A program made the position numbers and the translations under genes. The notes under the pieces are model-generated. The model saw only the letters and a program-made list of their open reading frames with translations. It had not been told where the DNA came from and made no database searches. 64,000 nucleotides of DNA from the NCBI GenBank assembly GCA_017871115.1, contig JAFCIZ010000006.1:62001-126000 (forward strand). Reading direction: 5' to 3'. Positions 49,192-61,742 of this stretch are shown here, one piece after another. The number at the start of each line of letters is the position of its first letter. Position 1 is the first letter of the stretch. This DNA is from Cunninghamella blakesleeana (Eukaryota; Mucoromycota; Mucoromycetes; Mucorales; Cunninghamellaceae).

Positions 49192-49904
49192 ATAACAATA
49201 ATAAAATAATTTACCTGAGTAAATGACATGGATCCCATCATTTGGTTAATAGTGCTGGCAGTATTTGATATATTATTCGTTGGTAAAGAAGGAAAAATTA
49301 CTGACAATAAACCCAAATGTGAAGCCCAAGCTAATTCTTGTTTCAATGCCTTTAAAATATAATAATAAGAGTCAAAAAAAAAAAAAATATAACGAGAAAA
49401 AAATATGTGAATGTTAGTAAAACCGCGCTGTCAAATATATATATCACCTAACTTACTATTTCAGAATTAATTCTCAAGTCATGATCTTCAGCATCGAGTT
49501 GTAACCATTCGGAAAGCATACCTACTACTAGATCGGTTGAATCTATATTTTAAAAATACGTATAAATAAACACGATTATTTTTAGTATATATTAGTATTT
49601 ATTTCTGTTGACTATTTTTTAACCTGTTCACTATATTTTATTTTATTATATTACTTGTAGAGTTCAAAACTAGATCTTGGATATCAAAAAAAGGATTATC
49701 ACGCCAGGAATCGATTGAAGCCTGATTCACTTCTTTTTTATCTTCATGTAAATAGCGACGAAAACTAGGGTGTGCCATAGGTGTTGCAACGAAATCGTGA
49801 CCCGCTTCAGTAGCATACGATATAAATCTGTCGATATCATTATGATATTCATTCGTTAATAAACCAATCGGACAAGCTCGTAGTTGATTAAAAGATAAAT
49901 CCAT
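47081..49904 (-). CDS. PRMT5: Protein arginine methyltransferase 5 (Skb1/Hsl7)
   Basis: Type II symmetric arginine methyltransferase acting on histones, Sm proteins and cell-cycle regulators. Exons are 49655-49904, 49457-49542, 49215-49349, 48772-49050, 48413-48664, 48256-48308, 48044-48166, 47772-47947 and 47081-47649 (640 residues; human 637). The TIM-barrel N-terminus has [15 protein letters not shown] and [14 protein letters not shown]. The SAM-binding loop is [16 protein letters not shown], and the double-Glu active-site loop is [20 protein letters not shown]. The barrel ends [12 protein letters not shown]. Intron 3 contains a (TAG)n run. A 43-base homopolymer lies 22 bases before the start. 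Confidence 0.96.
49146..49190 (+). repeat. (TAG)n microsatellite in PRMT5 intron 3
   Basis: About 15 perfect units of TAG/AGT inside the intron between exons 3 and 4. It is flanked by A/T-rich DNA and by an AAT-type run, and is likely length-polymorphic. Confidence 0.9.
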
Positions 49905-49924
49905 GGTTGACTTTTTATTAATTT

Positions 49925-49970
<46 letters not shown>

Positions 49971-51001
49971 ATTGAAAAATTTAAAAATTTGATTCCAAGA
50001 AATTTTTTTAAAAGATCCATTTCAACTCCGCTTGAAGGCTCTTTAAGGTATTATATAAAAAGCATAAAATTTTAGTATTATGTAATAAATGCGATTGTTA
50101 TTATTTTTAACTACTCCTCAAATAAAAAAATTACAAGCAACTTTTCATTATTATACAGCTGTAATAAGGCAAAAATAAAAAATTATAAAGTATATATTTT
50201 CTATAGCTATTATTAATACTTATACAACACTTTTAAAACTACTGGTATTCCTTAAAAGTATTGGTTAAGTGGCTACGGATAATATTATTAAAGGGGGCTT
50301 TCGTATATTAAAGAAGTTCAACTATATTACAATTCCAAGGTAAATATATTAATAAAAAATTAAAAAATCAAATATGATAATATGATTATATTATCTCCAT
50401 TTTAACAATTAAAAATAAAAAATCATAACCATAAACAAGTATACGTAAATCTACTAATATTTAAGGTATTTGGTGTTTAACTAATTTTATGTACAAATAT
50501 ATATAAAAAGTATATAAAATAGTAATATTTATTGTTATTATTCAAGGGATATAGGTAAAAAATGAATTAAAAAAATTTATCCTTTTAAAGATGAACCCTT
50601 TTTTTTATTATTTTTATTACCTTTTAAATAAATCTAATTACCATTAGTAATTATTACAAAAAATCTTCTTTCTGTTGAAAATCAAAGCTTATTTTTTTAT
50701 ATCTTTATATTAAAATTTGGTCAGTAATAAAAATAAATATTGTCATCATGAGCTAAAGCAGATATTTCAGTGAAATTTGATTATTTTTTATATCTTTGGC
50801 TATGCTTGTTTATTAAACTATAAAAGATTTTTATTTTTACTCTTTTTGAAAATAAAAAGCGTAGTTTAAATTTTAGGGTTTTTTTTTTAAAATAAATATA
50901 GAGTACTGAATTTTTTTATTTTTAGTTCCCTTTTTTCTTTTTCCCTTTTTTTCATTTCATCTATTATTTTATTTGTTATTAAACATCTATTATTTGAAAA
51001 G
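49905..51001. other. Divergent spacer, PRMT5 and TM9SF promoters
   Basis: 1.1 kb. CAACTCCGC at 50023-50031, about 119 bases upstream of PRMT5, matches the recurrent element in reverse orientation. GCGTAGTTTAAATTTTAGGG at about 50859-50878 lies about 125-140 bases before the TM9SF start. The remainder is A/T-rich. Confidence 0.5.
49926..49968. repeat. A43 homopolymer upstream of PRMT5
   Basis: Forty-three consecutive A on the plus strand (T43 in PRMT5 sense), beginning 22 bases before the start codon. It would lie in the 5' leader or at the transcription start. Its true length may be affected by sequencing slippage. Confidence 0.85.
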
Positions 51002-53458
51002 ATGACAATAAAAGAAAATTTAATAAGATTAATTATAACATGTCTGCTGGTAGGACTTTGCCAAGGTTTTTATTTTCCAGGTGTTACTCCAAATGATTAT
51101 GACTTAGGAGACGAAGTACCTTTATTTGTAAATTCTCTTACTACCATGTCTAGTACTTTAGTAAAGTCTGTTATATCTTACGATTATTATTATGAACAAT
51201 TCCATTTTTGTAAACCTGAAGGTGATGCTCTTGAACAACAAGCTGAAAGTATTGGTAGCATTTTATTTGGTGATCGCATTTTTAATTCACCATTCAAGGT
51301 AATAATAATAATAATAATAATAAAATAATAGTAATATTAAAATAACAAAAGAGTTACCAAAAATAAATATATGATAAAATGATAAATAAAAAGGCTGTGA
51401 CATATTTATTTATATTTATTTTTATACTTTTATCTATATTTATATTTTAGTTGTATATGGGTAGAAAGGAAGATTGTAAACTTTTATGTACAACAAAAAA
51501 TATCCCACCTGAAGATGCTAAATTCATTAACGAACGCATTTCAGAAAATTATGCTATTAACTGGGTGATTGATGGCCTTCCCGCTGCTCATGAAGTAACC
51601 GATGATCAAACACAAAAAAATTTTTATCGTATTGGATTTCCTTTGGGTTATGCTGGAAGTTCTCCTAACCTTAATAATCATTTCAACATTAAAATTAAAT
51701 ATCATAAAACTCGTAATGATAAATATAGAGTCGTTGGTGTAGTTGTAGATGCTATTAGTAAAGATACTAAATTATCTAAGGATGGTGAACCTCTTTGTGA
51801 TACTCATGATATTGGATTTGAGCTTAAAAATGATGGTACCTCTCATGTAGTATATACCTATAAAGTTGAATGGATTGTAAGTTTGTTTTGGATTAAAAAA
51901 AAAAAACATACTATATAATTGTATAACCTTAATTTTATTTATTTCATTTATTATATTTATTATATTTATTATATATATTAGGCTTCCGATATTCCTTGGG
52001 CTACTCGCTGGGATAGCTATTTACATATTGTTGATCCTTCTATTCACTGGTTCTCTTTAGTAAACTCTATTGTCATTGTGCTCTTTTTAACCGGTATGGT
52101 AGCTATGATTTTACTTCGTGCTTTACATAAAGATATCTCTAGATATAACGCTATTGAAGCTCAGGTAATCTAATAATAATAAGAGTTAACTATAAAAAGA
52201 AAATATATATAATTTTTTTAATGGCTATTAACCATTTTATTTTTATTTTGTTTTAATACTCGAAAAAAAAAATAGGAGGATGTTCAAGAAGATTATGGTT
52301 GGAAATTAGTTCATGGTGATGTTTTCCGTCCCCCTGTACAAAATATGTTTTTATCTGTCCTTGTTGGCAGTGGTGCACAATTAATTGCTATGGCTGGAAT
52401 AACTTTAGGTAATATATATATATATATATAATATAATATAACGCAATATAGGGAAAATTTTATCGATTATGGTTTAGAGTGTATATTTACTTAATTTTTT
52501 TAATGGTTTGTTTTATTACTAGTCTTTGCCATTCTTGGTTTCTTATCACCATCCAATCGTGGTTCTCTAGGTACTGTTATGGTTATTTTCTTTATGATTT
52601 TCAGTTGTATATCTGGTTACACAAGTTCTGTTATTTATAAAATGAATGGTGGTGAATCATGGAAAATGAATATGGTATTATCTGCTACATTAGTTCCTGG
52701 GTAAGTTTAATAAAAATAGGAAATGAGTTGATCATATATTTACCTATCTATTTTTTTATTATTATTATTTTTGGAAAATATATACGTTATACAGTATCAT
52801 TTTGGGTTCATTATTAGGATTGAATTTCTTTTTGATCGCATCCAACTCATCTGGAGCAGTACCTTTTGGAACAATGGTAGCTATTATTTCACTTTGGGCT
52901 ATCATTTCCTTACCATTGAATGTAGCCGGCTCTTATATTGGTTTCCGTCGACCACGCATTGAACACCCTGTACGCACTAATCAAATCCCACGTCAAATAC
53001 CTGATCAACCTCTCTACCTTCGTAGTATTCCTTCTATCTTCATGGGTGGTATTCTTCCATTCTGTGCTATTTTTATCGAATTATACTTTGTAATGAATAG
53101 TATTTGGTTCCATCGTCTTTATTATGGTATTGGCTTTTTATTCTTAGTATTTGGTGTCTTACTCTTAACTTGTGCTCAAGTAACTATTTTAATGTGTTAT
53201 TTCCATTTATGTAATGAAGATTATCATTGGTCATGGCGCGCCTTTTTGACATCAGCTGCCTGTGGTTTCTATGTCTATTTCTATTCCATTTTATATTATC
53301 TTACCAAGCTTGATATCAACTCTTTCACTAGTACCGTCCTTTACTTTGGTTATTCTGCTATCATCAGTCTTTTATTAGCTCTTATCACTGGTGCTACCGG
53401 TTATATTTCATGTCTCGTATTTTTAAACAAAATTTTCGGCAGTATTAAAGTAGATTAA
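51002..53458 (+). CDS. EMP70/TM9SF nonaspanin
   Basis: Nine-helix protein of Golgi and endosomes. Exons are 51002-51298, 51451-51876, 51982-52164, 52276-52408, 52523-52700 and 52795-53458 (626 residues). A signal peptide ([16 protein letters not shown]) precedes [20 protein letters not shown], the family N-terminal hallmark; the luminal domain ends near [16 protein letters not shown]. Helix 1 follows, then the [20 protein letters not shown] loop and eight further helices. The C-terminus KIFGSIKVD is the family Golgi-retention signal. The length and full set of helices indicate an intact gene. Which of the yeast Emp70/Tmn2/Tmn3 paralogues it corresponds to was not resolved. Confidence 0.95.
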
Positions 53459-53695
53459 AAAAATTAATATTTTTTTTATTATCACTTTATATTTTTTTTT
53501 ATTTTTTTCTATCTTTACCTATCTGCTAAGTTAGTATATGAATAAGATCTATCTTTTTATTTATGATAAAGATAAAATCAATTATTCCTTTTTTAAGCCA
53601 CTTATTAAAAAAAATAGACACATATAAATTTAATTAATAAATAACACATTATTTTATCAATATTCATTTATTATTATTTTTTTAAGTACGTATGG

Positions 53696-53727
<32 letters not shown>

Positions 53728-54036
53728 CATACTTTCAAATGGTCAGTTTTTTTTTTTTGATTTTTTTTGGTTTTTTTTTGATTCCAAATTTATGCAAAAT
53801 ACATGACTTTATTAAAAATATATAAAGCGCATATGTAAAGCATAAAGAAAACTACACATATATATCATTCTAAATGTTTGTAATTTAATCAATTCATTTC
53901 TCTTTCTTCCTTTTTTGTTTCCATTATGAAAATAAGCAAATTTATCTATAAACAAAATATTGAATCTAATTATAAAATTTATTTTAATTATAAATAATAT
54001 TATATATAAAATATAATAAAACAAAATTAGAATTCT
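53459..54036. other. Spacer between convergent TM9SF and LPL1-like genes
   Basis: Contains an (AT)n run at about 53697-53721 and T-rich tracts with repeated TTTTTTTGATT/TTTTTTGG near 53747-53782. No supported ORF. Confidence 0.55.
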
Positions 54037-56001
54037 TTAAATAGAAATAGTGTCTACAAAATGTTTAATTACACTCCTTCCATGGTCATTAGTATGTATT
54101 GATTGTCGACAAACAATAGATCCATGTGCATTAAAAGTATGTAAACAAACAAGAACTTTTTGCCAAGGTAAAGTGTTTAAATTCTTTTGGATATTTAAGA
54201 TATGATTATCAAATGGTAATTCTTGTGCGTATTTCTTGATTGGCTCAGATGGCTCTACATTACACCAATTATCTTGATTTTTTTTAAAAAAAAAAAAAAA
54301 AAAAAAAAGTCGATAAATAAATAAATGATGTTTAATATACATTTTTTTCTATAATTATATATGTATACATGTATATGTATATGTTTCACTTTACTTGATG
54401 TATGTATAGTCTTATGTTCCTTTTCACTTTCTTGTTCATCTTCATCATCAGGCGTTATGTTCATTGCATCCAAAGTAGCAGATAATATAGGATTAGAATG
54501 TTCATCATCACTAGCATCTTGATCAACAGTAGAATCAGAATCAATAGATATTGTACTGTATGAGAAAGATTTATTTTTTTCAAGAAGTTTCTTGACACGG
54601 AGTCGAGATAGAACACCTTGGCCTCCAATAAAGACAATGATAATAGTAGCATATATTGGGAATAATAGTGGTATAAGGATATAAAAGAGTAGTTTTCTTG
54701 CTTTTTTTAAGAGATACTTTGGTTTAAATTTAGTTGATTTTTTACTGCTAATAGAATCGTAACCCGTAATAATTGCTGGATAATCTTGATCCATTTCTCT
54801 ATATATATTATAAGAGCAAAATAAAATAAAAAAAAAAAGTAGATAACAATAAAGATAAGTTATGACGATCATTAATAGTATATATAAGTATTAAAAAAAA
54901 AAAAAATAAAAAAAAAAACATGAATTACTAGATAAAGTATACTTACAAAGCTACTTTATCAAAATGCTCAAAATAATCTTGATTAAGGAATGCAGCCGTC
55001 CAATAAGGTACTGTACGATCATTTATTATATTAGCATAAGTTCTTATCGTTTCAAATTTCGATAATGCTTGATAATATGGTTTTTCTAATAAATAATAAA
55101 AATATATATACATTATTCAATAAGCATTGTTTTATTTGCATTTTTATTTTCATTATTGCTATTATATATTTTGAATTATTTGCTACTATTATTACCTGGA
55201 GTTGCTAATAATGATAACAACGGTTCACTGTTATCATTATCGATAAGCTGTAGTTGTTCACCGGTTCTAGAAACTAAAAATCCGCTACAGAAATTGAAAA
55301 CTTTAGCAAATAAGGTCTTCCTTGGATGTCTAACACCTATATGTGGTGTTGCAAAAGTTACAAAAAACTAAAAAACAATATATGTGCATATATAATTAAT
55401 ACTTCTTTTTAATACATCATATTATTTATTTATATATTATAATAGATATGATACTTACACCAGGTTTCACTTTATCAAAAAATCCTTCTTGGTATAATAA
55501 TCCCATTGAATATCTTAAAATTAATCCACCTAAAGAATACCCTATTACATTTATTTTGTTTACTTTCTTTCCTTTTTTGGCCAACTCTTTTATTGAATTC
55601 TTTATCTGTTTTTAATACAAAAATATAATAAAATATAATAAAATTCAGCTAAAAAGTTCCATGCATGTACTATTATAGGTTTATTTTACTTTATTTTTTG
55701 TTTTACTTTTTTTGCTAATCGTTCGCCACAAATATCGACACCATCGTATGTATATTTTCCTTCATTAACAGTAGAATTAAGCTATAATAATAATATATTT
55801 ATAAATAAAGACATATATAAATGACTTTTAGGAATAATAAACTTTAAATACTATCATATAAAAACATATCAATCCTTGTCAACTTACAATAACTATATTC
55901 TTGTCTTTAAATTTATCTTGAAGACTTTTTTCAATAAATTTCATATGTGAACTACTTCCCCATAAGCCATGCTGAAGTACGATTAAAGAAGTATCTGACA
56001 T
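54037..56001 (-). CDS. DUF676 serine hydrolase, Lpl1/Rog1-type lipase
   Basis: Alpha/beta hydrolase, probably a lipid-droplet or ER phospholipase or lipase. Exons are 55888-56001, 55707-55781, 55459-55605, 55196-55367, 54947-55085, 54395-54798 and 54037-54272 (428 residues). It starts MSDTSLIVLQHGLWGSSSHM (HGLWG oxyanion motif). The nucleophile elbow is NVIGYSLGGLILRYSMGLL, followed by FFVTFATPHIGVR. A hydrophobic helix (LLFYILIPLLFPIYATIIIV) lies in exon 6, and a likely catalytic His is in HTNDHGRSVIKHFVD near the C-terminus. Intron 6 contains an A-rich tract of 23. The exon 2 donor could be either of two nearby GTAAAA sites; the phase-consistent one was chosen. Confidence 0.88.
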
Positions 56002-57266
56002 AGATTTAATGAATAAATTGGTAATATATTGAAATATAGGTATAAGTTTAAAAGTGAAAGAAAAAAGAAATGAATTTTTAAAAAAATTCTTTACCTTGGC
56101 ATATAAAAAAAAATCGGAGTTCGGCTAAATTATTCGTATATCAATATTTCCTGAAATAGTATATACACGTAGTGCTATTCCCATTTTTAAAATTTGCTAA
56201 GTTGTCATTTTTAAAATTGGATAATGATAAAAACTTTAATTTAGCAACTAGCATCTTTAAGAAAGAATAAAAATTAAGCTTTAACCAAACTTTTACGCAC
56301 CATTTTTTATATTCCCTATTTCTATTGATAAGCTAACATATTTTTTTAGAATAAAAGACTATGTGTGAAAAAAGCTTGAAAGAAGGATAGGATAATGGTT
56401 TGTAAGATGAGCGCCAGATAATTCAATCTAAAAAAAATAGTTAAAATCTAAAATTTAAGATAGGACAGAAGTTCAAATATTAAAAATAAAATCTAATTGT
56501 TTTTGTTGAAGGGAAAAATAGAGTAAAAGCGTATAGTCATCAATACATCAGTCAAAGAGAGTAAAAATTATTTTGTAGTCGTAAAATTTCGATCGCTTTT
56601 GTTGTGAAATAACAAAAATAGAGTATGAGTCAAAGTATCAATCAAAAAAAAGTTTTAAAAAGAAAGCAGAAAGAAAGGGTAACATATATGGGGAGGGTTT
56701 TTTTCATATTTGTTATAAACACTATTTATTTATTTTTTCATTTTAAAATTTGTTTTATTAATAAATGAGTTACGCCAATACTTTACGATTTTTCATCAGA
56801 AAATGAGTTTTTCAGTATACATGCATGTATTTTTTGTTTATAGGTAGAGTTTGTATTTATTTTAAATATATATATATATAATCTTAGATCATGCAAGTAT
56901 ATAGCTGCTATATTTGTTAAATAATAGAAAGTCTGTAAAGAAAGATATAGCACTAAACTTCCTTTTATGGGATTCAAAATATCTCGTATTGTTCGCTTGA
57001 TAAAAAATTAAATCATTGAAAATATTCAAGTATAAAAGGATTACAAATATCTTAATTTGACTATTAAATATTTAAGTAAAAATAAAAAAATAATGATGGT
57101 TATGATACGTGCTGATCACCATCGTCTATATTAATAATTTTATTTAATTGTTTATTGTTTTTAATAAAAATAATTACCAGTATCAGAAAATATAATACAC
57201 TTGTCAACTTCAATAACAATATTTTACAACATGTATATTTATATATAATTTATACCATGCTTACAT
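56002..57266. other. Intergenic, LPL1-like promoter and PCCB 3' side
   Basis: TCGGAGTTCGG at 56114-56124 lies 113-123 bases upstream of the LPL1-like start. At about 56497-56645 an imperfect direct repeat is visible (TTTTGTTG ... AAAAATAGAGTA ... AGTCA ... ATCA, twice). No supported ORF. Confidence 0.5.
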
Positions 57267-57586
57267 TTAAAGAGGAATACTGCCATGCTTTTTCCAAGGG
57301 TTTTGGATAGATTTTGTTTTTAAAAGTTTTAATTGTTCAATTAGTCTTGATCTAGTTAGTCTTGGTTCAATAATATCATCTAAATAACCACGACTAGCTG
57401 CCATAAGTGGTGTAGAAAATTTATCTTTATATTCCTGTTCCATTTTACTTTTATCAGGATGATCTCTAAATATAATACCAGCCGCACTTGAAGATCCCAT
57501 TACTGCTATTTCTGCTGATGGCCATGATACGCTATTATTGACCCATAAATGTATTAGAGTTAATATTAAAATTATATTCACCTCAT

Positions 57587-57637
<51 letters not shown>

Positions 57638-59393
57638 CTTACTTGTAATCACCTCTTAGATGTTTAGAGCTCATAACAATATAGGCACCACCATAAGCTT
57701 TTCTAGTGATCACAGTCAATTTAGGTACAGTAGCTTCACAATAAGCATATAATAATTTTGCTCCATGGCGAATAATACCAGAGTGTTCTTGAGATGTACC
57801 AGGCATGAATCCAGGTACATCTACTAATGTTACTAAAGGAATGTTAAATGCATCACAAAATCGTATAAATCTAGCTGCTTTAATAGATGCATCAATGTCC
57901 AATGCTCCTGATGATATTAATGGTTGATTAGCGACAATTCCAACTGATTCCCCGTTGAGCCTACCAAAGCCAACTAATATATTACATGCAAAATTAGGTG
58001 ATATTTCAAAAAAAGAATGACTATCGACAATCTATAAAATATAAACCATAAATTTATCTATTAATACGCTTTCATCTTGATTTTATTTTATTTTTATGAA
58101 TGATTATTTTTAAGTCATATATATATGTTTTATTATTACCCTTCCAACCACTTCTTTCATATCATAAGCTGTACTTGGGTCGTTAGGTATAATAGTATCA
58201 AGAGCAAGATCTTCGCGATCAATTGGGTCATCGCATTGGTAAGCTGGTATACTAGATCGGTTGTTTAATGGTAAATAGTCGAACAAGTTTCTCATACTAA
58301 AAAAATAAATAAAAGAATTATAACAATAATAATAATAAAAGTCAGTATAAATATATTATACGCTCGCATATATATATATATATATTTATATATATTTATA
58401 TATTGACAAAATTATCTACCTCTGTAAAGCTTCAATATCATTTGAATAATCATTATGAGCCACACCCGTTTTTGTTGTATGGGTATAAGAACCACCAAGC
58501 ACTTCCTGAGTAACAGTTTCATTTGTAACAGCTTTTACAACATCAGGTCCGGTAACAAACATATGAGAAGTATCACGTACCATAAATGTAAAATCAGTTA
58601 ATGCTGGAGAATAGACAGCACCACCAGCACATGGACCCATGATTAATGACAATTGGGGAACAACGCCGGATGCTAAAACATTTTTCTAATATATATAAGG
58701 TTATTAATGACCTATCAGCTTTCATTCATATTTTTCTTTGTTTATTGTTATTAATCTTTTTCGTCATTATTTTTATCCAACTACCTGAAATATATCAGCA
58801 TAACCAGATAAAGAATCAACGCCTTCTTGAATTCTTGCACCACCAGAATCTTGTAGTCCAATAACAGGAGCCCCAACGGTCATAGCCTGATCCATTATTT
58901 TTAGAATTTTTTGAGCATTTGTCTTAGATAAGCTACCACCTAATACAGTAAAATCTTGACTATAGACAAAGACGGGTCTACCATGTATAGTACCATGACC
59001 TGTTACTATACCATCACCTGGGTATTTTTTATCTTGCATACCAAAATCATAACACTGATGTTCAACAAAACAATCATATTCTCTAAAACTATTTGTGTCT
59101 AATAATAATGATAACCGCTCTCTCGCTGTTAACTTTCCCTATAATATAGTAATATAAAAAAAGGGAAAAGGCAAAGAAAGAGAAAAAGAAAAAAAAGAAA
59201 AGTATAAATATATTAAAATAAGAAGAATAAAAATATAAATAAAGGTACTTACTTTATCGTGTTGAGCATCTTGTTTTTTTTTTCCTCCACCTTGAAAAGC
59301 TAATTGTCGTCTTGATTCAATAGTTGAATAATAGCGTCTAATATAAAAAGAAAAAAAACGAGGTGTTTGTGACTTTATCGAAAGGAATGACAT
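57267..59393 (-). CDS. PCCB: Propionyl-CoA carboxylase beta subunit, mitochondrial
   Basis: Carboxyltransferase half of propionyl-CoA carboxylase, converting propionyl-CoA to methylmalonyl-CoA together with a biotin-carrying alpha subunit. Exons are 59253-59393, 58785-59138, 58420-58685, 58140-58296, 57643-58031 and 57267-57531 (523 residues; human 539). An N-terminal presequence rich in Arg/Ser/Tyr ([13 protein letters not shown]) suggests mitochondrial import. Diagnostic blocks: [94 protein letters not shown] and [19 protein letters not shown], ending [11 protein letters not shown]. The close match to animal PCCB separates it from methylcrotonyl-CoA carboxylase. Confidence 0.95.
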
Positions 59394-60185
59394 TATTAAA
59401 AATAAATAAATAAATAAAAAAAGGAAGAAAGGAAGAAATGCAAGTTTAAAAAAATGAATTTTTTAGAAATACTCTTAATGTGATTTTCATTCTCCGTCTT
59501 TTTTCTTTGGGCAAACTCTTTACTTACTGATCAGTTTTAGGTCTTGCCAACTCCTTTATTATAATCATAATTAAATGTAGTTATTGATCATTTTTTATTT
59601 ACCATAATATAATATAAAAGGTTATTGTTATTATTATCATCTTAAAAAGAGATATAACCAATATATTAATTCATTTTCTTAAATAGTGAATATAAAGAGA
59701 AAAAGTTAACTTTATATCGATTTGTCATCTACTTAATTTTTATTTTTTTTTATTTTTTTTGCGTTTAATCACCATGAAGTGATTTAAGCGCATGAATAAT
59801 AATAAACAAGTATTACTTACTCTTCTAATGTGATTATTGATCTTTAATTCCAAATACATAATAATGTTAATTTATTGAATCCAAACATATACATTTTTGT
59901 ATTTTTATTATGAATTTATTATATTTATTATTATTTTAAATACTTATTTATATATATATTATTTTAAATAATAATTTTAGGGGTCATACATAAAAATATA
60001 TTAGTAGATATATAGCCACATAAAATTTAAGCCAATAAGTAAAGACAGCGTTTCAAGCTACTTTCGCTCTTTTAATTTTTTTTTTATTGTCTGGAAAAAA
60101 TTAATATTTTTAATTCTCTTTCTTTTTTCGCTTTTTATAACTTTTTATATTTTCTTATATAATAATATATATATATTAGAATAAA
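59394..60185. promoter_or_regulatory. Divergent promoter region, PCCB and SPP
   Basis: 792 bases. CAAACTCTTTACT at about 59513-59525 is about 120 bases upstream of PCCB. AGCGTTTCAAGCTACTTTCG at about 60048-60067 is about 120 bases upstream of SPP. A near-palindromic TTTTGCGTTTAATCACC... GATTTAAGCGC lies near 59757-59793. No ORF is supported. Confidence 0.45.
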
Positions 60186-61742
60186 ATGAGTTCCAGTGAT
60201 ACTCAAGAGCTTGGACTCAAGATAGCCTATGGAGCTTTACTTACTATGGCCGTTGTCCCTATTTATATTGGGTCTTACGCGTCTTTAACCGGAATGAAAC
60301 GACCTGCTAATGCACCAAAACGTAAAAAGAAATCTACTTCTCCCTTAGAAGATTCTGATGATGAAGAAACTATCTCTGAAAGTCTTAGTGCAAGCGACGC
60401 TTGGATGTTTCCTATCATGGGATCCATTGTTTTATTCTCTCTTTATTTAGTATTCCGTTATGTTGATAAAGAATATATTGATTATATGATTACTGCTTAT
60501 TTTGGTTTAATGGGTACTGCTGCTGTAACAAAAACTTCTATCTTGTTAGCTCAAAAAACTGTTCCCCTTTGTCTTTTAAAACATGTTGAAAAATACAAAA
60601 TCACTATTAGCAATAAGGGAAAAGGTAAAAATCATAATAATAAATAGCCATAATAATTACTGTCGAAATATATACATAAAGGATGAAGCAAAGGGAATAA
60701 TAAAAAAAGGTTAGATATATAATTGGGTTGCTTTCATTACTAGTGTTATTATTTTACTTACAAGGATGATGATGGTGATTTATTTATATTTTTATAGATT
60801 TATATCGTACAAGTGTTACTGGTGTCCATTTCTTATTATCTATCGTATCATTAGCTTTAACCGTATATTATTCATTAACCAAAAACTGGATTGCATCAAA
60901 TATATTAGGTCTTTGCTTCTCTATTAATGCTATTCAATTATTGTCATTGGATTCATTCAAAACAGGTATGATTTTACTTAGTGGTCTTTTCTTTTATGAT
61001 ATCTTTTGGGTATTTGGTACTGAAGTTATGGTCAGTGTTGCAAAGAATTTCGATGCTCCTATTAAAGTCATTTGGCCAAGAGATATTATTGATTTTGTTA
61101 CAAATGAACATGCTAAAGCCGCTTTTGCTATGTTAGGTTTAGGTGATATTGTTATTCCAGGTAAAAATAAATAAGAAAAAACGAATATATACGTAATAGA
61201 GTAATCATATTTAACTGTATTCAATGTAACTTTTTATTTATTTACATGCATATAAAGGTATCTTTGTGGCACTTGCTCTTCGTTTTGATCGTCATATGTC
61301 ATGGAATAAAAATCCATCTGGTGAATTTAGATCAACCGATTTTAGCAAACCCTATTTTACTTCCTGCTTAATTGCTTACTTTTTAGGTTTAGTTACAACC
61401 ATGGTAGTGATGCATGTCTTCCACGCTGCTCAACCTGCTTTATTATACTTATCACCTGCTTGTATTCTTTCTGTTCTCATTACTGGTGCTGCTCGTGGAG
61501 AATTGAAAGATGTTTTTGGTTACGTAGCCGATGATGAAGATGAAGAAAAAAAGGATAAAAAAGATAAAAAGAAGAAGAATAAATCTGTTACTACAACCGA
61601 CGAAAAGAAAGAACAATCTGTTGATACAACTGAAGACAAAGAAGAAGAATCTGTTGATCAAGTTGAAAGTGAATCTGAATTGGTATCTAATGAAACAAAA
61701 TCCCCAAAAAAATCTAAAAAGAAATCTAAAAAGAAAAATTAG
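60186..61742 (+). CDS. Signal peptide peptidase, intramembrane aspartyl protease
   Basis: ER protease that clears signal peptides after signal peptidase cleavage. Exons are 60186-60624, 60798-61160 and 61258-61742 (428 residues). Catalytic motifs are FFYDIFWVFG (YD), LGLGDIVIPG (GLGD) and QPALLYL (PAL), in the presenilin/SPP order. The first exon has an N-terminal helix, a Lys/acidic insert and the helices before YKITISN. The C-terminus is a long Lys/Glu/Ser-rich tail ending SKKKN, which fits a KKxx ER-retrieval signal. The GT at 60966 inside exon 2 was not used because the family sequence (KTGMILLSGLFFYD) continues through it. Confidence 0.95.

Noticed and set aside
56783..56977. 64-residue ORF between LPL1-like and PCCB genes
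   Set aside because: No family resemblance, no splice or promoter context.
57267..59393. Methylcrotonyl-CoA carboxylase beta as an alternative identity
   Set aside because: The blocks [40 protein letters not shown] and the C-terminal [11 protein letters not shown] match PCCB rather than MCCB.
60961..60970. Possible intron donor GTATGA in the signal peptide peptidase gene
   Set aside because: The frame continues into KTGMILLSGLFFYDIFWVFG, which is the expected family sequence, so no intron is needed.
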